64,000 nt of DNA from Gorsachius magnificus (taxonomy: Eukaryota; Chordata; Aves; Pelecaniformes; Ardeidae): the NCBI GenBank assembly GCA_034008185.1, contig CM067081.1:104293265-104357264 (forward strand), read 5' to 3'. Below the pieces are notes generated by a model. The model was given only the letters and a program-made list of their open reading frames with translations, ran no database searches and was not told the DNA's origin. Every line of letters begins with the position of its first letter. Within the stretch, counting starts at the first letter, position 1. Positions 38,200-51,620 of the stretch are shown here, piece by piece. Made by a program: the position numbers and the translations under genes.

Positions 38200-40880
38200 A
38201 GAGTATATTTTGGTGATTCTTTGCCAGCGACACTTGACAGCATCCCTAGGCCCGACCCTATGAACTCCCAAATTCAAAGGAAAGTGAGCCTCTGCAAAAC
38301 TGAGAATTGAGGGGAGGTTCCAGGGGAAAGGTCAAATTAATAATCTGCTCTGCACAACGGAACAGAAACGAACAAAGTCTGATCAAAAGCAGGAGAAAGA
38401 GGGGTACGAGCTCATAATTCCCAGGAAATGTCTGTATTCAATTATTAATGCATTGAGCACTCGAATTCTGAGGGTGAGATAAATGTCTAGGTCAGTGGTG
38501 GAAAAGGGTGGTGCTAACACAGGCCAAAATCTTAAAATGTTCATTTTATAATAATTTCAGTGAACATAAGTTTTGGGAAAAGAAGGAAAAAAAAGTCATG
38601 ACTAATCCAGCAGATTAATCTTTGTTGCCTTAAGTACATTTAAGGGTTGAGGTGTGCCTTGTTCCCTAGCCTTTGATTTTGGCTGCGGAACTACAGAAAG
38701 ATAACCATTTGCATTTTTCGCTTGCAACTGTAAATGGCCTCTGTAAAACAAGGTTATCTTCCCTACAGAAGAACTACTTGATTTTTGAGCAGCTCATAGT
38801 TCATAAATGCAGCTAACTCATTTTGAAGCTGGGTTTTTCTGTTTATTTCTGTATCCACCGTAGGTCAGCTTTGCATAGGGATATAAGAAAAAACAGGGAG
38901 TTTCTGCTTCATGTGGGGTGGGGGTGTGGGTGTGTGTGTGTCTCACACTTCACCCTCCATTGCAAAATAGATACTTTGTACTGAAAGTTCATAGAACATC
39001 TATTCCACATACCCATGTGAGGAAAGAAAGGTGTCATCAATATTCTTTAGTCCTTGCAGTAACAAGAAATTTGTTTGGGTAAATTCTTAGAGAAAGGACT
39101 ATGCTTGCAAACTACAGACAAAAAAAGATCAGCAAATGCGGAATCTCCGTGACTTTTACAGCCGGGGACAATTCTATGCTCACTGCAGATGTGGCGACTG
39201 GTGCTACCTGACCCGAGTGCTGGACACCAGCTGACCAGCCAGGTGTTTGGAAGACTCAGCTGAAAATTCAGGATTAGTGCGTCCTGCCTTACAGCTGCCT
39301 TTCGCTGTGGCCCACCTTCAGCGTTTCCAAGTAAAATCAACATGGTACTCCTTAGCCTCAAAGCCAGTGCCTTTTCAAGTAGCCAACAGAAATCATGGAG
39401 AATCATGAATAATGTATCAGAAATACACGCAAAGAATTATGATCAGCCCACAGTAAGCAAGTGTCCTTTATGCCCAATCTTTTGGGGTCAGTCAATACAA
39501 TCAGATATCCAGAGATTAATAACTGGAGATCCAAAGAGGAGAGTTTAACTCAATGATCACAGGAACAAAACCATCAGGCTTTATCTTAAAACAGTTTAGG
39601 TTCCTTGCTCCACTGTTTAGCATGTAAAGCAATTCTAGAAATTCAGAGGTTCAGAAAACTTTGATTTCCAGAGTAGATTTATTGACAGACCTGATCCTCT
39701 GCTAGTATTACCTTTTAGTTTAAAAAGTTTTCTTTTAATTTATTCCCCCATATGAAGTGGTGCCATAATCCATCTCAACCTTCATTTCGCCCACAGAATT
39801 AACCATTGTGGCCTCCTAATTTATGTCCTTATTGTTATCTTTTCTGAACGTGTTCTGATAGGAATTATTCTGTCTTTCAGCATGGTGTGTCTGCATACAG
39901 ACTAAACGAGATCTTGGCCTATGAGAAGAAACTAATGCTTTCCTTTACTGGAAATCCTGTGGCTGATGCAGAGTAGGGTTATCACTTCCGTGTCAGAGTG
40001 GTGGGTTCTGACAGAGGTTAGCAATGTCTGCTCTGCCTAAATTACCTCCGTCATCAGTGGAGCAAGATAGGCTGCTTTAGGGGGAAGTAGTGAGCAGGAG
40101 CCTTGCTGGAGACAATACTTTTTTTTAATGCAAAAGGAAACCCAGTAGGTACTCCTTCATTTCATCTGTCTTCCCAATGATTTGCTTCTGTGCCAGAGGA
40201 ACAAGTACTTGTAAAATGTATTAAGTTTGCATAAAATTCCATTACTTTGGCAAAATGAAGTCATGTTAAGAGACAGAATTTTGCACTGTGGCCATATTAG
40301 GAAAATTAATTCTTTGGATACATTTTTTTTTTAAGCTCTACAGGTGGTCGGGCTTTGGAGCGCAGTTGAAGAAATGACTTCACCATCTTCAGCTGTACTG
40401 GTTGTTATTTTTGGCTGTTTCATACTTCATGAAATCTGGTTAATTATTGTTGGGTTTTTTAATACTTATAAGTCCTTCTGGGTGAATTTTATAAAACATT
40501 TATTTTTATTGCTTATATAACTACCTAAAGTGTTTTTCTTGGTAGACAACTGTAATGTTTTTGCCAAAACAGATTCTATTTCATTTTTGGGAAATTGTTG
40601 GAAATCTAATATTCCTGTTTTCAGTGGTGCCTGTGCCATGTTATTAAACTAGGCTTTATGGAGATGAAAAATTGTTCTTGACAGGAATCATAACCATTTG
40701 TTTACACTAACTAAGCTGTATGGCTCTATCCCATTTGGAATTCAGTGCTGTTCCTCTCATATAGCGATGCTTAACCCGTAACCTCCTAGCTGCCTGTCAG
40801 CTCTCAGAGGTTTCCACCGTAAACTTCTCAAACATTTCATGGCTGTGTCTGGCCCTCCACATCCCGGAAGAGACGTAGAC
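38200..40880. other. Gene-free unique sequence downstream of the CpG island
   Basis: No coding exon, RNA or repeat was recognised here apart from a GT/G-rich simple stretch at about 38912-38942. Open frames such as 39047-39406 (minus) lack family resemblance and lie within AT-rich sequence. Confidence 0.55.
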
Positions 40881-42130
40881 CTGTGCTGGACCTGTGAATA
40901 CTCCTGTTTTGGTGTGTCTGAGGAAGTGGAGCCACCAGGATCACTGCAAGGACAGAACTGCTAAGAGAGGTCTGGAAGAAATCTCTTTACCTATGTAGTC
41001 CAGCAGGCAACCACATCATATAATCTCTTTCTTAAACTGAGCAAGTATCTTCCTAAAAGTAGCTAGGTTTCTTGCCATCAGTATTTCTAATGAAAATCTA
41101 TTATAACACTTAGTGCTCTAATGGTTAGAAACCTTGTAATTCCCAGCCTAAATGCGGTGGTGATGGGTTTTATACTCATTCTTCTGGCAAGTATGTAAGC
41201 TTAAGCGGTTCTTTTCATAGTTTTTGCGCGATGGTTTTGTAGACAAAGGCAGGCTCTCATCAGCCTTTGTTTTGCCAGACTAGGTAAGACATGCTCTTAA
41301 AAGTTTCCTGTCATAAGACATTCTCTTCATTTTTCTTACCACTCTTTTAGACTTTCCACGTATGGATTCAAGTCTGACTTCACTTGAATGTGATTTGTAC
41401 AATATACTCCAGGTAATGCTTTACTGATGCTTTGCAGAATTTACGGGCTTCAGTATCTCTCCTGGAACTTTCCTGGTACATCCTAGGATCATGTTAGCAT
41501 TTTCCTCGCAAAAGTGGTTTCTTAACCATTTGGTGTTCAGCTGGTTTTCCTCAGTTTTTCCTCAATGGTTTCCAAATAACCAACTATGAAGTGAGAATTC
41601 TGTAGCATTTTATTGTTTTCACTAATCCATTTTGCACACCTTTTGCTCATGTTCTGGTCATTTTGTTCCCCCTGCGTGATTGTCTCCTGACTTCATGTTG
41701 TCATCAGCGTGATGTCAAGGATATTGATAAAACACTAAGTTAAACCAGCCCCAAGATTAATCTTTCAGGAAGTCACCATTAGTAACTTACTTTTAACCTG
41801 ATACTATCCCTTTTCTGTATGGTGTACGATTATCTGACCTTTATTTGGTGTCTTGTTCACCGCATGTTTCCTCGGCCAATTCCATCATCTCTGGCTTAGT
41901 TCATGCTTTTCCACATAACAGCACATCAAAAGCTGCATGGGAGTCTAAGTAGATTGACTGTGCTTCATTTTTCTTGTGTAAAAATGGAGACAGGCACTGC
42001 AGTAATGTAGCGAGATGTACTGCCTTTGCCATCGTGGCCAAAATCATCATCTATCTGTTGTTTTTAATCATTATCCCAGCTTAACGGTACAGGTCGTGCT
42101 GCTTTCTTCTTGTCTTTTTGAACACACTTG
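40880..42130 (-). mobile_element. Ancient CR1/L3-type LINE remnant, antisense
   Basis: The plus strand reads like the reverse complement of an old CR1/L3 element. Recognisable blocks are ATACTCATTCTTCTGGCAAG, a CTCTCATCAGCC block, TGTACAATATACTCCAGGTA, a CATCCTAGGATCATGTTAGC block, AACCAGCCCCAAGATTAATC, and GGGAGTCTAAGTAGATTGAC in the RT region. It is too decayed for an open frame. The ends are approximate. It belongs to the same broad class as the remnant in the LTN1 intron. Confidence 0.6.
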
Positions 42131-42417
42131 CAACACTTTTTGCTTTTTTACAGATCAGTCTTTTTTTCCTGTTAGTTTTTGACACTCTGAATATTCATGA
42201 TGTCTTGCTTGAGATGGTTATTTAACCAATTAGGTTTAAAGCCTATTCCTGCATGCATTCATTCCCATGCTTCCACGATCAAATATTTTCATCCCCTTTT
42301 GACCTGAATTAAGATCTCTTTCACATTCACATCCTGAGATCCCTTCCATAATTTGACTTATTTCATTCAGTTTTTCTCTTAACTGTTAAAGCTCGTCATT
42401 TTAGCATAGTGACTTCG

Positions 42418-42601
42418 TTTAGTCTGGAAAAGACCTTTAAGATCATCAAGTCCAACAGTTAACGTAGCACCGCCAATTCCACCATTAAACCGTGTCCCTA
42501 AGCACCACATCTACCCATCTTCTAAATACCTCCAGGAGTGGGGACTCAACCACTTCCCTGGGCAGCCTGTTCCAGTGCTGTTCCTTGACATCCTTGAAGT
42601 A
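42418..42601 (-). mobile_element. CR1 LINE 3' fragment
   Basis: The plus strand shows CTGGAAAAGACCTTTAAGAT, then CCACTTCCCTGGGCAGCCTG, which is the reversed 3' end of a CR1 element and closely resembles the copies at 46141 and 50973. It is severely 5'-truncated. The terminal octamer is no longer clear. Confidence 0.85.
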
Positions 42602-45600
42602 ACATATTCTGTACTGAGCAAAGTTAAAAGTAGTATCATCTTTTTACTGCTTCCCTGACTATTAAGTGAGGAACTGTGCTACTGTTGATGTGAAGAATGC
42701 TTGGACATAGCTCATTTCTAGTCTTTGAATAATTAACTTCTTTTTCCAAGTGTCGCATTTCCCAATTACATTTCCCTTTCTAATCATATTGCTGAGTTTC
42801 CTAACCATACCAAAAACCAAACCTTGGAGTTTAATAAAACTTCTCGACTCCCTGTTCTCCACAGATACTCTCGGATGAGTCAATGCTGGTTTTCACACAC
42901 TGTTCTTTCTTTTGTATTCCTAAGGTGAGTAGACTGAATCTTTTTTCACTTCCTTGCTTCCCTACTGACTGATGAAAAATCTTGCCCTTACATCATGACA
43001 TCACTTCAATACACTGTGGCATGTTGATATTTAATCACAGCTGTGGAATTTTTAGACCCGCTAAGGAAAGGTCCAGGGATGACATATTAGTGAGTAAGAA
43101 TGACGGATACTTTTTTATAGCCCTCCTGAAAAGATCCCAGAGTGTGTGCTAAACTTTAAAAACCAATTACAAACTGTTCTATTGAAAGAATTGCATCACT
43201 CATCATTGAAATGCAGCTACCCCTGGGAGAAGGCAAGGAACTTTTTAATAGTGTGCAAAAGTATTTCAACACTTCAGGAGAGAAAATGAATAATACTACA
43301 ATCAACTGAGCAGAAAGAGAATATTTAGGTAAGTAGTCAGATATAGTTGTTTTAACTGGATGTAGGCCAGAAACCTAGGAAAATCCTACTGCTAATGCAA
43401 AAAAAAAAAAAAAAAAAGGAATTGGGGTTTTTAAGTCACAAATGATCAAGTCCTTTGGTTTACATTTACATCTTAAAACACAACACCTCAAGCAGCAGTC
43501 GTAGCAGAGCTTGCTTTTATAACTGGGTTACCAACATTGCCTCCTTCCGTGGGTCAGAATGATGTCTGATTTCCCCAAGAAGCTACAACAATGTGCCTGC
43601 AGGCAGATTGGCTCCTTTAGCTATTTTCAGGGCATTTCTGCTTTTTCTTGCCATTTTAAACTGTTGGGTTTTAGAGGTAAATAAGGCTAAAAATGTTTTA
43701 TCGCATTGGTTTCTGACAAACAAACTAGCAAGATAAAAAGATTCCCTTACTGCCTGCCCGCCCAAAAACTGAACAGAAGTCTCTTATCATGACTGCTAGT
43801 TCTGAGCGTGCTTTCTTACTTTGTCTCCAAAGACTTTGAATGGAGAATTCAGAGAGAGAGAGAGAAAACAGGAAAATGATGTGCAGTGACAAGGCTATGT
43901 TCATTCCTGACAATCATAAAAGATCAGGAGTCCTTTTTAAAAAGGTTAAAATAATGTGGATTACTCTGATCATCATGTTAATCTGTCAGCAGCACTTGTG
44001 ATCATCTAAAATGTAGCTGTGTTCCTTGTACGTTTTAGCTAGAACCATCACCTACAGGAAGATGTAAAGGGTTGATTTGGAATCTCTTACAAATAGCAAA
44101 ATTACAATCCAGTCAGGCACAGTAGGATCATGGCAAGGAATTTACCAAAGAAATAGCTGTTTTGAATGTATGCATACATAATACAGAGACTTTTATTATT
44201 TTTTTAATTATATTATTAATGAAATGTGTAAATCCCCAGGGAGCAATGTGATTCGGGAGAAAAACATACTGGCTAGAAGAGCGTTTCTCCCAAGGCTGTA
44301 TACAATACAAAAAAATCTTCTAGGATACATGTTCAGCAAACACATTCTAAAAAGGATGAAAAGTCTCTCCCGCTTCAGAACTTAGGCTGAACTGACATTT
44401 TCATTACATGAATAATGGATAATTTCTATATGTGTCAGTCCACTGGAACTGGAGTGAAACAGAACTTACTGAACAGCTAAGCAGAAGTGACTGAAAAAAT
44501 TGAAAAATTGCCCCAGGAGGGACGGTTTTTCCTGCATCTCCTCAAGAAAGCTCTCTAGTTGCTAAATCTTTCTCTCCTTGTTTGATAGAACATTAAACTC
44601 TGTGAGCTAGCCAGAGATAACACCTTCCTTTTTGGCTTAGGGAAGGTTTAACAAGGAAATCAAAGAATATGTGCTCAATTTCCACAATAAAAACAGGTTG
44701 ACAAATTGCCCAAATTATCTGAAATAGTTCTGGCATTGTACAGGACTGTATAGAGAAGCAGCAACACTACAGTCAGTCGGTTATTTAAATTAGTCAGTGT
44801 TAGAGAAAACTGTAATAAACACCAGTCTTGTCTTATCGTAGGCATCTGAGTAGGTATAAATACAGCAGATTAAATCTTTACCTATTTTAAATTATTATAA
44901 CTTCATTGACTTCAGCAGAGCCATTGCTACTCTAGTGCTCATGAACAGAAGAGAGAAAAACTGGACAGAGCAATTACAGTTGTCCATATACATTTCAGAG
45001 TAAATCTATTGTCACTCTTAAGAAAATTGATCGCTGTCATGGAAAATCAGTGAAAATCTGTTCAAAAAATGCAACAGATAGAATAGGAGAGAAAATAAAA
45101 TTGGAAATACTATAATAAGCATACATATATATAATGGCATTATATAAAAATGGTATTGTATATACATAATATATGATGATATATATAAATATATACATAT
45201 ATAATCATTGTGCATTGGTTTTGTAAAGAAGCTCATAAGTGGTGATGGCAAGCTGTTGAAGCCAGGGAAAGACTCTGACTTTCTGGAGAATAGATTAGGT
45301 GCTAGAGAAGGGAAGGGGAAGAATAAAACATGATTGAAACTTGTAAAGCACTGAATGCTGAGAACTACATTATATGAACTGAAGAAATTGAAGCTTTAAG
45401 TGAAAGTGAATTCTCAGGAACCCATAAAACTTAAAGTCAAGAAATAATTTTTTTTGCAGTGTATAATTAAGTAATAGAACTAATTTTCAAAATATGTAAA
45501 TGAAGCCAGCAGTTTGAAGCAATTTATTTAAGGCGCAGGCAATAAAAGACACTAACCCTTTTGCTTCAAATAAAAAGCAGCTGTCCACAAATGGAGATTT

Positions 45601-45898
45601 AAAGTAAGATTTATGAAATGGCCAGGTTATTCAAACATTATGCACTTAGTTTTAATACTGATGGGGTTACTCTACATTAAGAGTGACTGCTGAGAGTCGT
45701 TAGTAGAATAAATGTCATTTTCTGTTGACTCACTGAAGCAGGTTACACCAGGAGTACCAGGAGAAACTCACTAAGCAAAGCAATTAAGTTTGAACTGAGT
45801 CATCTTTAAGGACTGTTCCCTAAGAACAACCAAACATTGTGAGAAGGTTTGAGCTGATTTTTTTTTTGTGTCTTTCTATTAAAAGGCCTCTAATTATA
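42602..45898. other. Gene-free AT-rich sequence with simple repeats
   Basis: No gene was recognised. It holds an A19 run (43399-43417), a GA run (43851-43866) and an AT-rich microsatellite-like stretch of TATA/ATAC units (about 45118-45204). Confidence 0.6.
45118..45204. repeat. AT-rich microsatellite (TA/ATATAC units)
   Basis: Interrupted TATATA and ATACATAT units extend over about 85 bp. It is probably polymorphic in length. Confidence 0.8.
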
Positions 45899-46140
45899 GG
45901 ATCAGAGTCACTCAGGCAGGAAGGGGCTTCAAGAGGTCTTTGGTCTGACCCCCTGCCCAAAGCAGGGCCATCTCTGGGGTCAGACCAGGCTGCTCAGGGC
46001 TTTCTCCAGGCAGGTCTTGAATCCCTCTAAAGATAGGGCCTCCCAAACCTCGCTGGTTCCACTGCTTGGCTCTTCTCAGGGCGAGAATCTTTTTGTTTAT
46101 ATCCAGCCTGAACCTCTCTTGTTTGGACTTGTGTCCATTA
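45899..46140 (-). mobile_element. Older CR1 LINE 3' fragment
   Basis: The plus strand has GAGTCACTCAGGCAGGAAGG, then CAGACCAGGCTGCTCAGGGC and TTGAATCCCTC. This is the reverse of a divergent CR1 subfamily. It stops abruptly at TTGTGTCCATTA, where a second CR1 begins, which suggests truncation or interruption by the later insertion. Confidence 0.75.
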
Positions 46141-46432
46141 GAATCATAGAATTGTTTAGGTTGGAAAAGACCTTTAAGATCATCAAGTCCAACCGTTAAC
46201 CTAATCCTGCCATCCCACCACTAAACCATGTCCCTAAGCAGCTCATCTACACGGCTTTCAAATGCCTCCAGGGATGGGGACTCGACCACTTCCCTGGGCA
46301 GTCCCTTCCAGTGTTTGACAACGCTTTCAGTGGAGAAATTTTTTCTCATGTCCAATCTAAACCTCCCCTGGCACAACCTGAGGCCATTTCGTCTTGTTCT
46401 ATCACCCGTTACCTGGGAGAAGAGACTGACAT
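46141..46432 (-). mobile_element. CR1 LINE 3' fragment with terminal octamers
   Basis: It begins on the plus strand with GAATCATAGAATT, which on the minus strand is the CR1 3' terminal ATTCTATGATTC. The characteristic CR1 3' sequence and the last part of the RT reading frame (minus strand, 84 codons open at 46221-46475, ending near [12 protein letters not shown]) follow. It abuts the older CR1 at 46140. Confidence 0.88.
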
Positions 46433-49400
46433 TGCTTTTGTCCTTTACCAGAGAACTGGTCCTCCTGGTTGTCATCTGAAAACTTGCTTGGGAGTCCTTT
46501 ATTGTACAATGTGCTTATAAAAATGTCAGGGAAAACACCCACCCACCCTATAGAAGATTTTGTGTATCCTGTTCTGGCTGACACTGCTAGTACTGATTAC
46601 ACTGACACTGATACTTGATTAGGCAGGCTGTAGTTCTTGCATTTGTAAATGTTATGTGTCTCTCTTTTTTTGTTTGGATATATTATGAACATTTTGCCAG
46701 CATGCTCTTGTCTATGCTGTTTCCTGGACAATTTTAATGTGTTCATATGGTCAGTAAAGTGTGACTATTAAGAAACTGAACAAAATCTGCATGTAATTAT
46801 GTTTTGGGTGGCAGTTTTCCCTGTGTGTATTTTAGTATGAAAATCTAATAAAGAGTTATTAAAAAAATTTCATTTCAAAACAACCTTGAAATGTCCTTCA
46901 TAATGACATTTGATACTCCATTACAGTCATGTTTCAAAAGCGGGGGGTGTTAGGCAGCTGCCCACCAAAACACTGGATGTTGATGTAGCAAGCTTAGCAG
47001 GTACTGGGTAGAATATGTCATCACATACCTCAGAGGAAGGATGTTCTTGAGGGTTATATAAATAAAGCCTCTTGACAGACTTAGGGAAAAGACACTATTG
47101 TTATGCAAAATATATGTGGTCTATAGCTATATATGTTGTAGGTGGTGGGTGAGTACATTGTAAAAGTTCAGACATAGGCATTCACATAAGGCTATTTTAG
47201 TGAATAATTTCTGAACTCATATGTTTTTCAATGAAAAAAAGAATAGCAAAATGTGGCCCATAGTGAAGGTACAAGGTACAGTACAAGACGGCAAAGTTAA
47301 TGCCACCGAAAGAGTCCAACTTAATGCTAAGGACTATGGATGGGAGCCCACATTTGCTATGGCTTTCCATAGCAACAAAGATTTGCTAGCACTTAGTAAA
47401 TAATGAAGCAATCCTGTATTTCATGGGTTATGCAGGTTTTCAAATAACTTTACATCAAGACTGTTCTTTAAATATATTTCCTAGTTTTTTTAAAGGAAAA
47501 GTAGAAGGAGAAGATACAAAAAAAGCATGACTGAAAGAAGAAACTAAATATATTGTAGGAAGGAGCCTGAAGATTAGCTTCTTTCTGGCTGAGTTAGCCT
47601 GACCTACAATCAGAATGTGAGATTTGGGGAACTTTTTTTTATTTTTTTGGCTTGTAAGACTACATAATGTAACATTTTCATTGGACTACACTCAAATTGA
47701 GTCTTTGTCCAGCAACAACAACCTGCTTAAGCTGTTCGTTTTTCACATGTACACCTGTTAATATATTTTAAAGGAAATACTAAAAATATGTTAGAAGTGG
47801 AGACATAACATATGTCAGTAAGAATAAATGAGGTGATTTAGAATTGTATTAAAATCTCCAAGGTGCCTAGTTGGTGAGCCATACTCTCAAGCGTTGCAGA
47901 TTGAGCTCAGCTGGAAACAGGATGTAGCCGAGCAAGTAAAATTGCTGCAATGGATCCTTGCCACTCCTGCTCTCTTTGTGTAGCACATTACATTCTCCCT
48001 TTTGTCTCCTAGCGTGGAGCTAAAGTTTGTAAGAGATAGTGGAAAATATTTTGTGATCTGTGGCGAGTTGGGTCAAATGTAGTCGAAGCCCTGTAGATCT
48101 GCATCCGTTGCACAGTTGCATGCAAACGTGGAGGACTAAACTCAAAAGATCCATTTGGTCCCTTTCAGCAGCAAATCCCCAGCTGGGAGCAAAGAGGGAA
48201 ATAAAAGAACGGAGATCTAAAGCTGCAAAGGCTGAGAAGTTGAGGAGGAACTCACAGGGACAAATTTCCTAGCAAGAAGAAACATTATAAAACAAAAGGC
48301 AAGCTCCCCCTTGAAACAAGGAAAATGTTAATTGCTTTAGAAAGATCTAAATATTTCTTGTATTGTGTACAACAGATTGCAATTTGTTTTCCTTTTGCTG
48401 AGCCTGTACGTGTTTTCTTCAACTGTTACCTACATCAGTGGTAAATTGGAATGTGCCAGAAGACATTTGATCTCCTTGAGCACCTTTGGTGCCTAGACAC
48501 AAGGACTGGCAGCACCTGGGTTTTTTTGAGACTTACTTCAGGAAAGTGCAGGGGGGAATCTGCCCTCACCAAGCAGGCCACTGAGCTGATGGCTGGATCC
48601 TTCCTAATCAGGGAGAGCCTAAAATCTTTCAATCCTGGCATATGTGTACTGGCATAGAAATAGGATGCATAGCTACAGAAAGCATTCATTGGCAGTGTTA
48701 ATTTAAATGCTAGATGACCATAAATGCCAATGTGAATATTAGTTAGATATCAAAATTGCCATTTTATTTTTCTTCTGAAGGGACTACTGCTTTCTAAAGG
48801 GAGCAAATGCTCCCTAAATTGTAGACACCCTCTAGTTATCTGTAATAGCCTCGCTTTACAAACAACAATCTTTCAAAGCATCGCTTTCAAAACCCTAATG
48901 ACTTGAACAGATGTTCAGTCAAACAAATATTTTATGAGAGATGTCAGTAAGCTCTAGGAGATAAAATGTGGGATGGAAATCAAAACTTGTAAATAGATAC
49001 ATAAACAAGGACACTATTTAATAGGTCCACAGGTATTGCATGTGGAAGAAAAGTGTTCTAAATCCTTTCTGCCTGTCATAGTCCAGTACATGTGTTAAAG
49101 AAAGCAAAACTAATCAAGCACTGAAAGGTGGGCTGGTGGTCTGATTAGCTAATTTAATTCTCCCAAGTAAAAATATTTTTTTCTAAAATATGTTAGATGT
49201 TAGCCTATCAAATAAAAATTCACATGGCCATGTTTTTTTTTCATTTCCAGCTTAAAATAACAATATTGGCCTTGGTATGAGGTGAATTCTTGAGATTAAT
49301 GACCAGCTTGGGTTAATGATCCTTGGCTGTGCTGCTGACCTTCACCTCCCCCCAGCCGGCCATTAATCCTAGGAAATTTACTGTGTCTTGGTTGTTATTA

Positions 49401-50972
49401 CTTACATAGCCCATGTACAGACCTGAGGAGCTGCGGCAAATACGCAAGTCGTGCTTCGCATTGAGACCTCTTACAACAGAAAACAAAACAAAACCAGCTT
49501 GGAATCTTTAAAAAATCAGGAAGGCAAATCATATGACTTTGATCAAAGCATTAGTAACAGCCTTCACTGTACATGGTTTTCTCTCTATGAGTCTTGGAGC
49601 AATTATTGATGAATATTGCAGAATACAAAAAATGTAGTATTTGGCATTGACTATCTGGTTCAGGCGTTTCTAGAACAGCTATCAACTTTGAATTTAAAGG
49701 CCAAATACAATATTTTGCCGTGATATAATTCTTCAAAGTACCATGCATTCTCTTGTCACTAGAAATGGCACAAATCAGAACAATGCTTTTATGAAGGTAT
49801 AAAATCAGCAGGGAGTTTTTTGCTCATCAATTATTTTTCCCTACCCTCCTGTTACATAGTTAACTCTTGTACTTAGCTACAGCTTATAGGTGGAGATTAC
49901 GAGGCAGAGAGAAGATATGATTTGCTGAAGACCTGACAAATAGCCATGTATGGAATTACAATTAGAAGATGAGATTTTTCTAGTTAATGCTGATGTTAGT
50001 GTTCATTCCTAAAGACCATTTTTCCTTCTCTGTCTGTGCTAAGAATGTAATGTTTATATACCTGATGACAGTATATAAACCAGAGTTGCCTTTCCTAGCA
50101 CTAAGAACCTCATCAGAGTTCCAGGTATAGAAGCAAATAGGAAGAAAAATAAGTGATATGATACTCCTTTCTACAGCTGTTTGCACTGGCAGTTCAGGAA
50201 AAACAAAGAAACAACACAAAAGCCATGACTGAAATCAGACATAAATACTCATGGTGTCAGAGGTCTTACTGTTAAATTTGGATCTGAGTAAACTTCCTTT
50301 TCCCTCCAAAAATGAACAAACAGGAAACTAGGAGTTTGAGTAGAAAGACATCCTAAAATACTTCAGCCATGTAAGTGAATGTCTGTAGCATTTAATTAAG
50401 CAAAGACACTTTTCTTTGCAAATTAATGGCTTTAAAGGCCAAGAAGGCTAATTATTACAGACCACCCTCCTGCGGAACAGAGGCTATATAATCTCAAATT
50501 GGGTATATGGAACATCCTTTATAAAAACACCCACTGGATTTGCAGACTATCTCCTGCCTCGTGTGTGGTACTTGGAAAGAAGCACAGCATGCAGCAGCGT
50601 GCCCAGAGGAGGGGCATGGGAATGAAGCGGGTCGTTTCTTGGGTGAAACTCAGTGCTGACAGGGTGCAGAGTGCACCGGTTTATGCTTTTCTTGGAAGAA
50701 GTCTGGCTCGGTCTCTCGGGTGCACGTGAGTGCTGCGCTGGGGGTACGTGGGGGAAAAGAGCACAGGTAGTGGGCCCTAGCCTGCGTTCCTCCACCCCAA
50801 ACTGCTCACAAATAGATAGCAGTGTGCAACATGCCTTATTTAAAGATAAATTTGAAATTTATCCTGCTGCTAATGCCACAATAAGAAGTTGTACCTGGGC
50901 AAGGGTGCTTATTCTCCCTGTGTCCATGAGCATCTCCAGCACTCTGTAGCAGGGTGAGTAAGAAAAAATGAA
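46433..50972. other. Gene-free unique sequence
   Basis: About 4.5 kb contains no recognised exon, RNA or transposon. The frame at 47221-47403 (plus, 60 codons) and others of similar size show no family features. A block at about 49240-49450 is less AT-rich and contains a C6 run and several TTAATGATC/ATTAATCC motifs. It could be a conserved noncoding element, but I cannot test that here. Confidence 0.5.
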
Positions 50973-51620
50973 TCACAGAATCATAGAATCGTTTAGATTG
51001 GAAAAGACCTTTAAGATCAAGTCCAACCGTTAATCTAACCCTGCCATCCCACCTCTAAACCATGTCCCTAAGCACCTCGTCCACACGCCTTTTAAATGCC
51101 TCCAGGGATGGGGACTCAACCACCACTCGACCACCAAGCATTCCAGTGCTTGACAAACCTTTCGGTGAAGAAATTTTGCCTAATACCCGATCTAAACCTC
51201 CGCTGGTGCAAGTTGAGGCCATTTCCTCTCATCTTATAGCTTGTTACTCGGGAGAAGAGACCGACACCCACCTCACTGCAGCCTCCTGTCAGGCAGTTGT
51301 AAAGGGCGAGAAGGTCTCCCCTCAGCCTCCTCTTCTCCAGGCTGAACAACCCCAATTCCCTCAGCCACTCCCCATCAGACTTGTGCTCCAGACCCCTCAC
51401 CAGCTTCATTGCCCTTCTCTGGACACGCTCCAGTGCCTCAGTGTCCTTCTTGGAGTGAGGGGCCCAAAACTGAACACAGTATTTGAGGTGCGGCCTCACC
51501 AGTGCCGAGTACAGGGGCACGATCACTTCCCTGCTCCTGCTGGCCACACTATTCCTGATAAAAGCCAGGATGCTTCTTTGGTCATCAGCAGGCTGAACAG
51601 TGTCAGCCTGGCTCTGCGTC
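50973..51620 (-). mobile_element. CR1 LINE fragment with open reverse-transcriptase C-terminus
   Basis: The plus strand starts ATCACAGAATCATAGAATCG, the reversed CR1 3' octamers. The minus-strand frame 51622-51116 is open for 168 codons and encodes the conserved end of CR1 ORF2: [20 protein letters not shown], then [18 protein letters not shown], then [15 protein letters not shown]. It is 5'-truncated, without the RT catalytic core or endonuclease, so it cannot move by itself. The intact frame indicates a fairly young insertion. Confidence 0.92.

Larger units (their letters stand above)
36640..38200. promoter_or_regulatory. N6AMT1: CpG island / N6AMT1 promoter
   Basis: This is a sharp block of very GC- and CpG-rich sequence in otherwise AT-rich DNA, covering N6AMT1 exon 1 and its flanks. 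Upstream of the gene it contains a CCAAT box in GCCAATGGGAGGG (about 37700-37712) and CCCCGCCCCC Sp1-type boxes (about 37728-37745). There is no TATA box. The pattern is that of a housekeeping promoter and may fire in both directions, since the island continues about 600 bp beyond the start codon. Confidence 0.8.

Noticed and set aside
47221..47403. 60-codon plus-strand frame with protein-like composition
   Set aside because: No homolog is recognised, and there is no splice context or neighbouring exon in the gene-poor flank.
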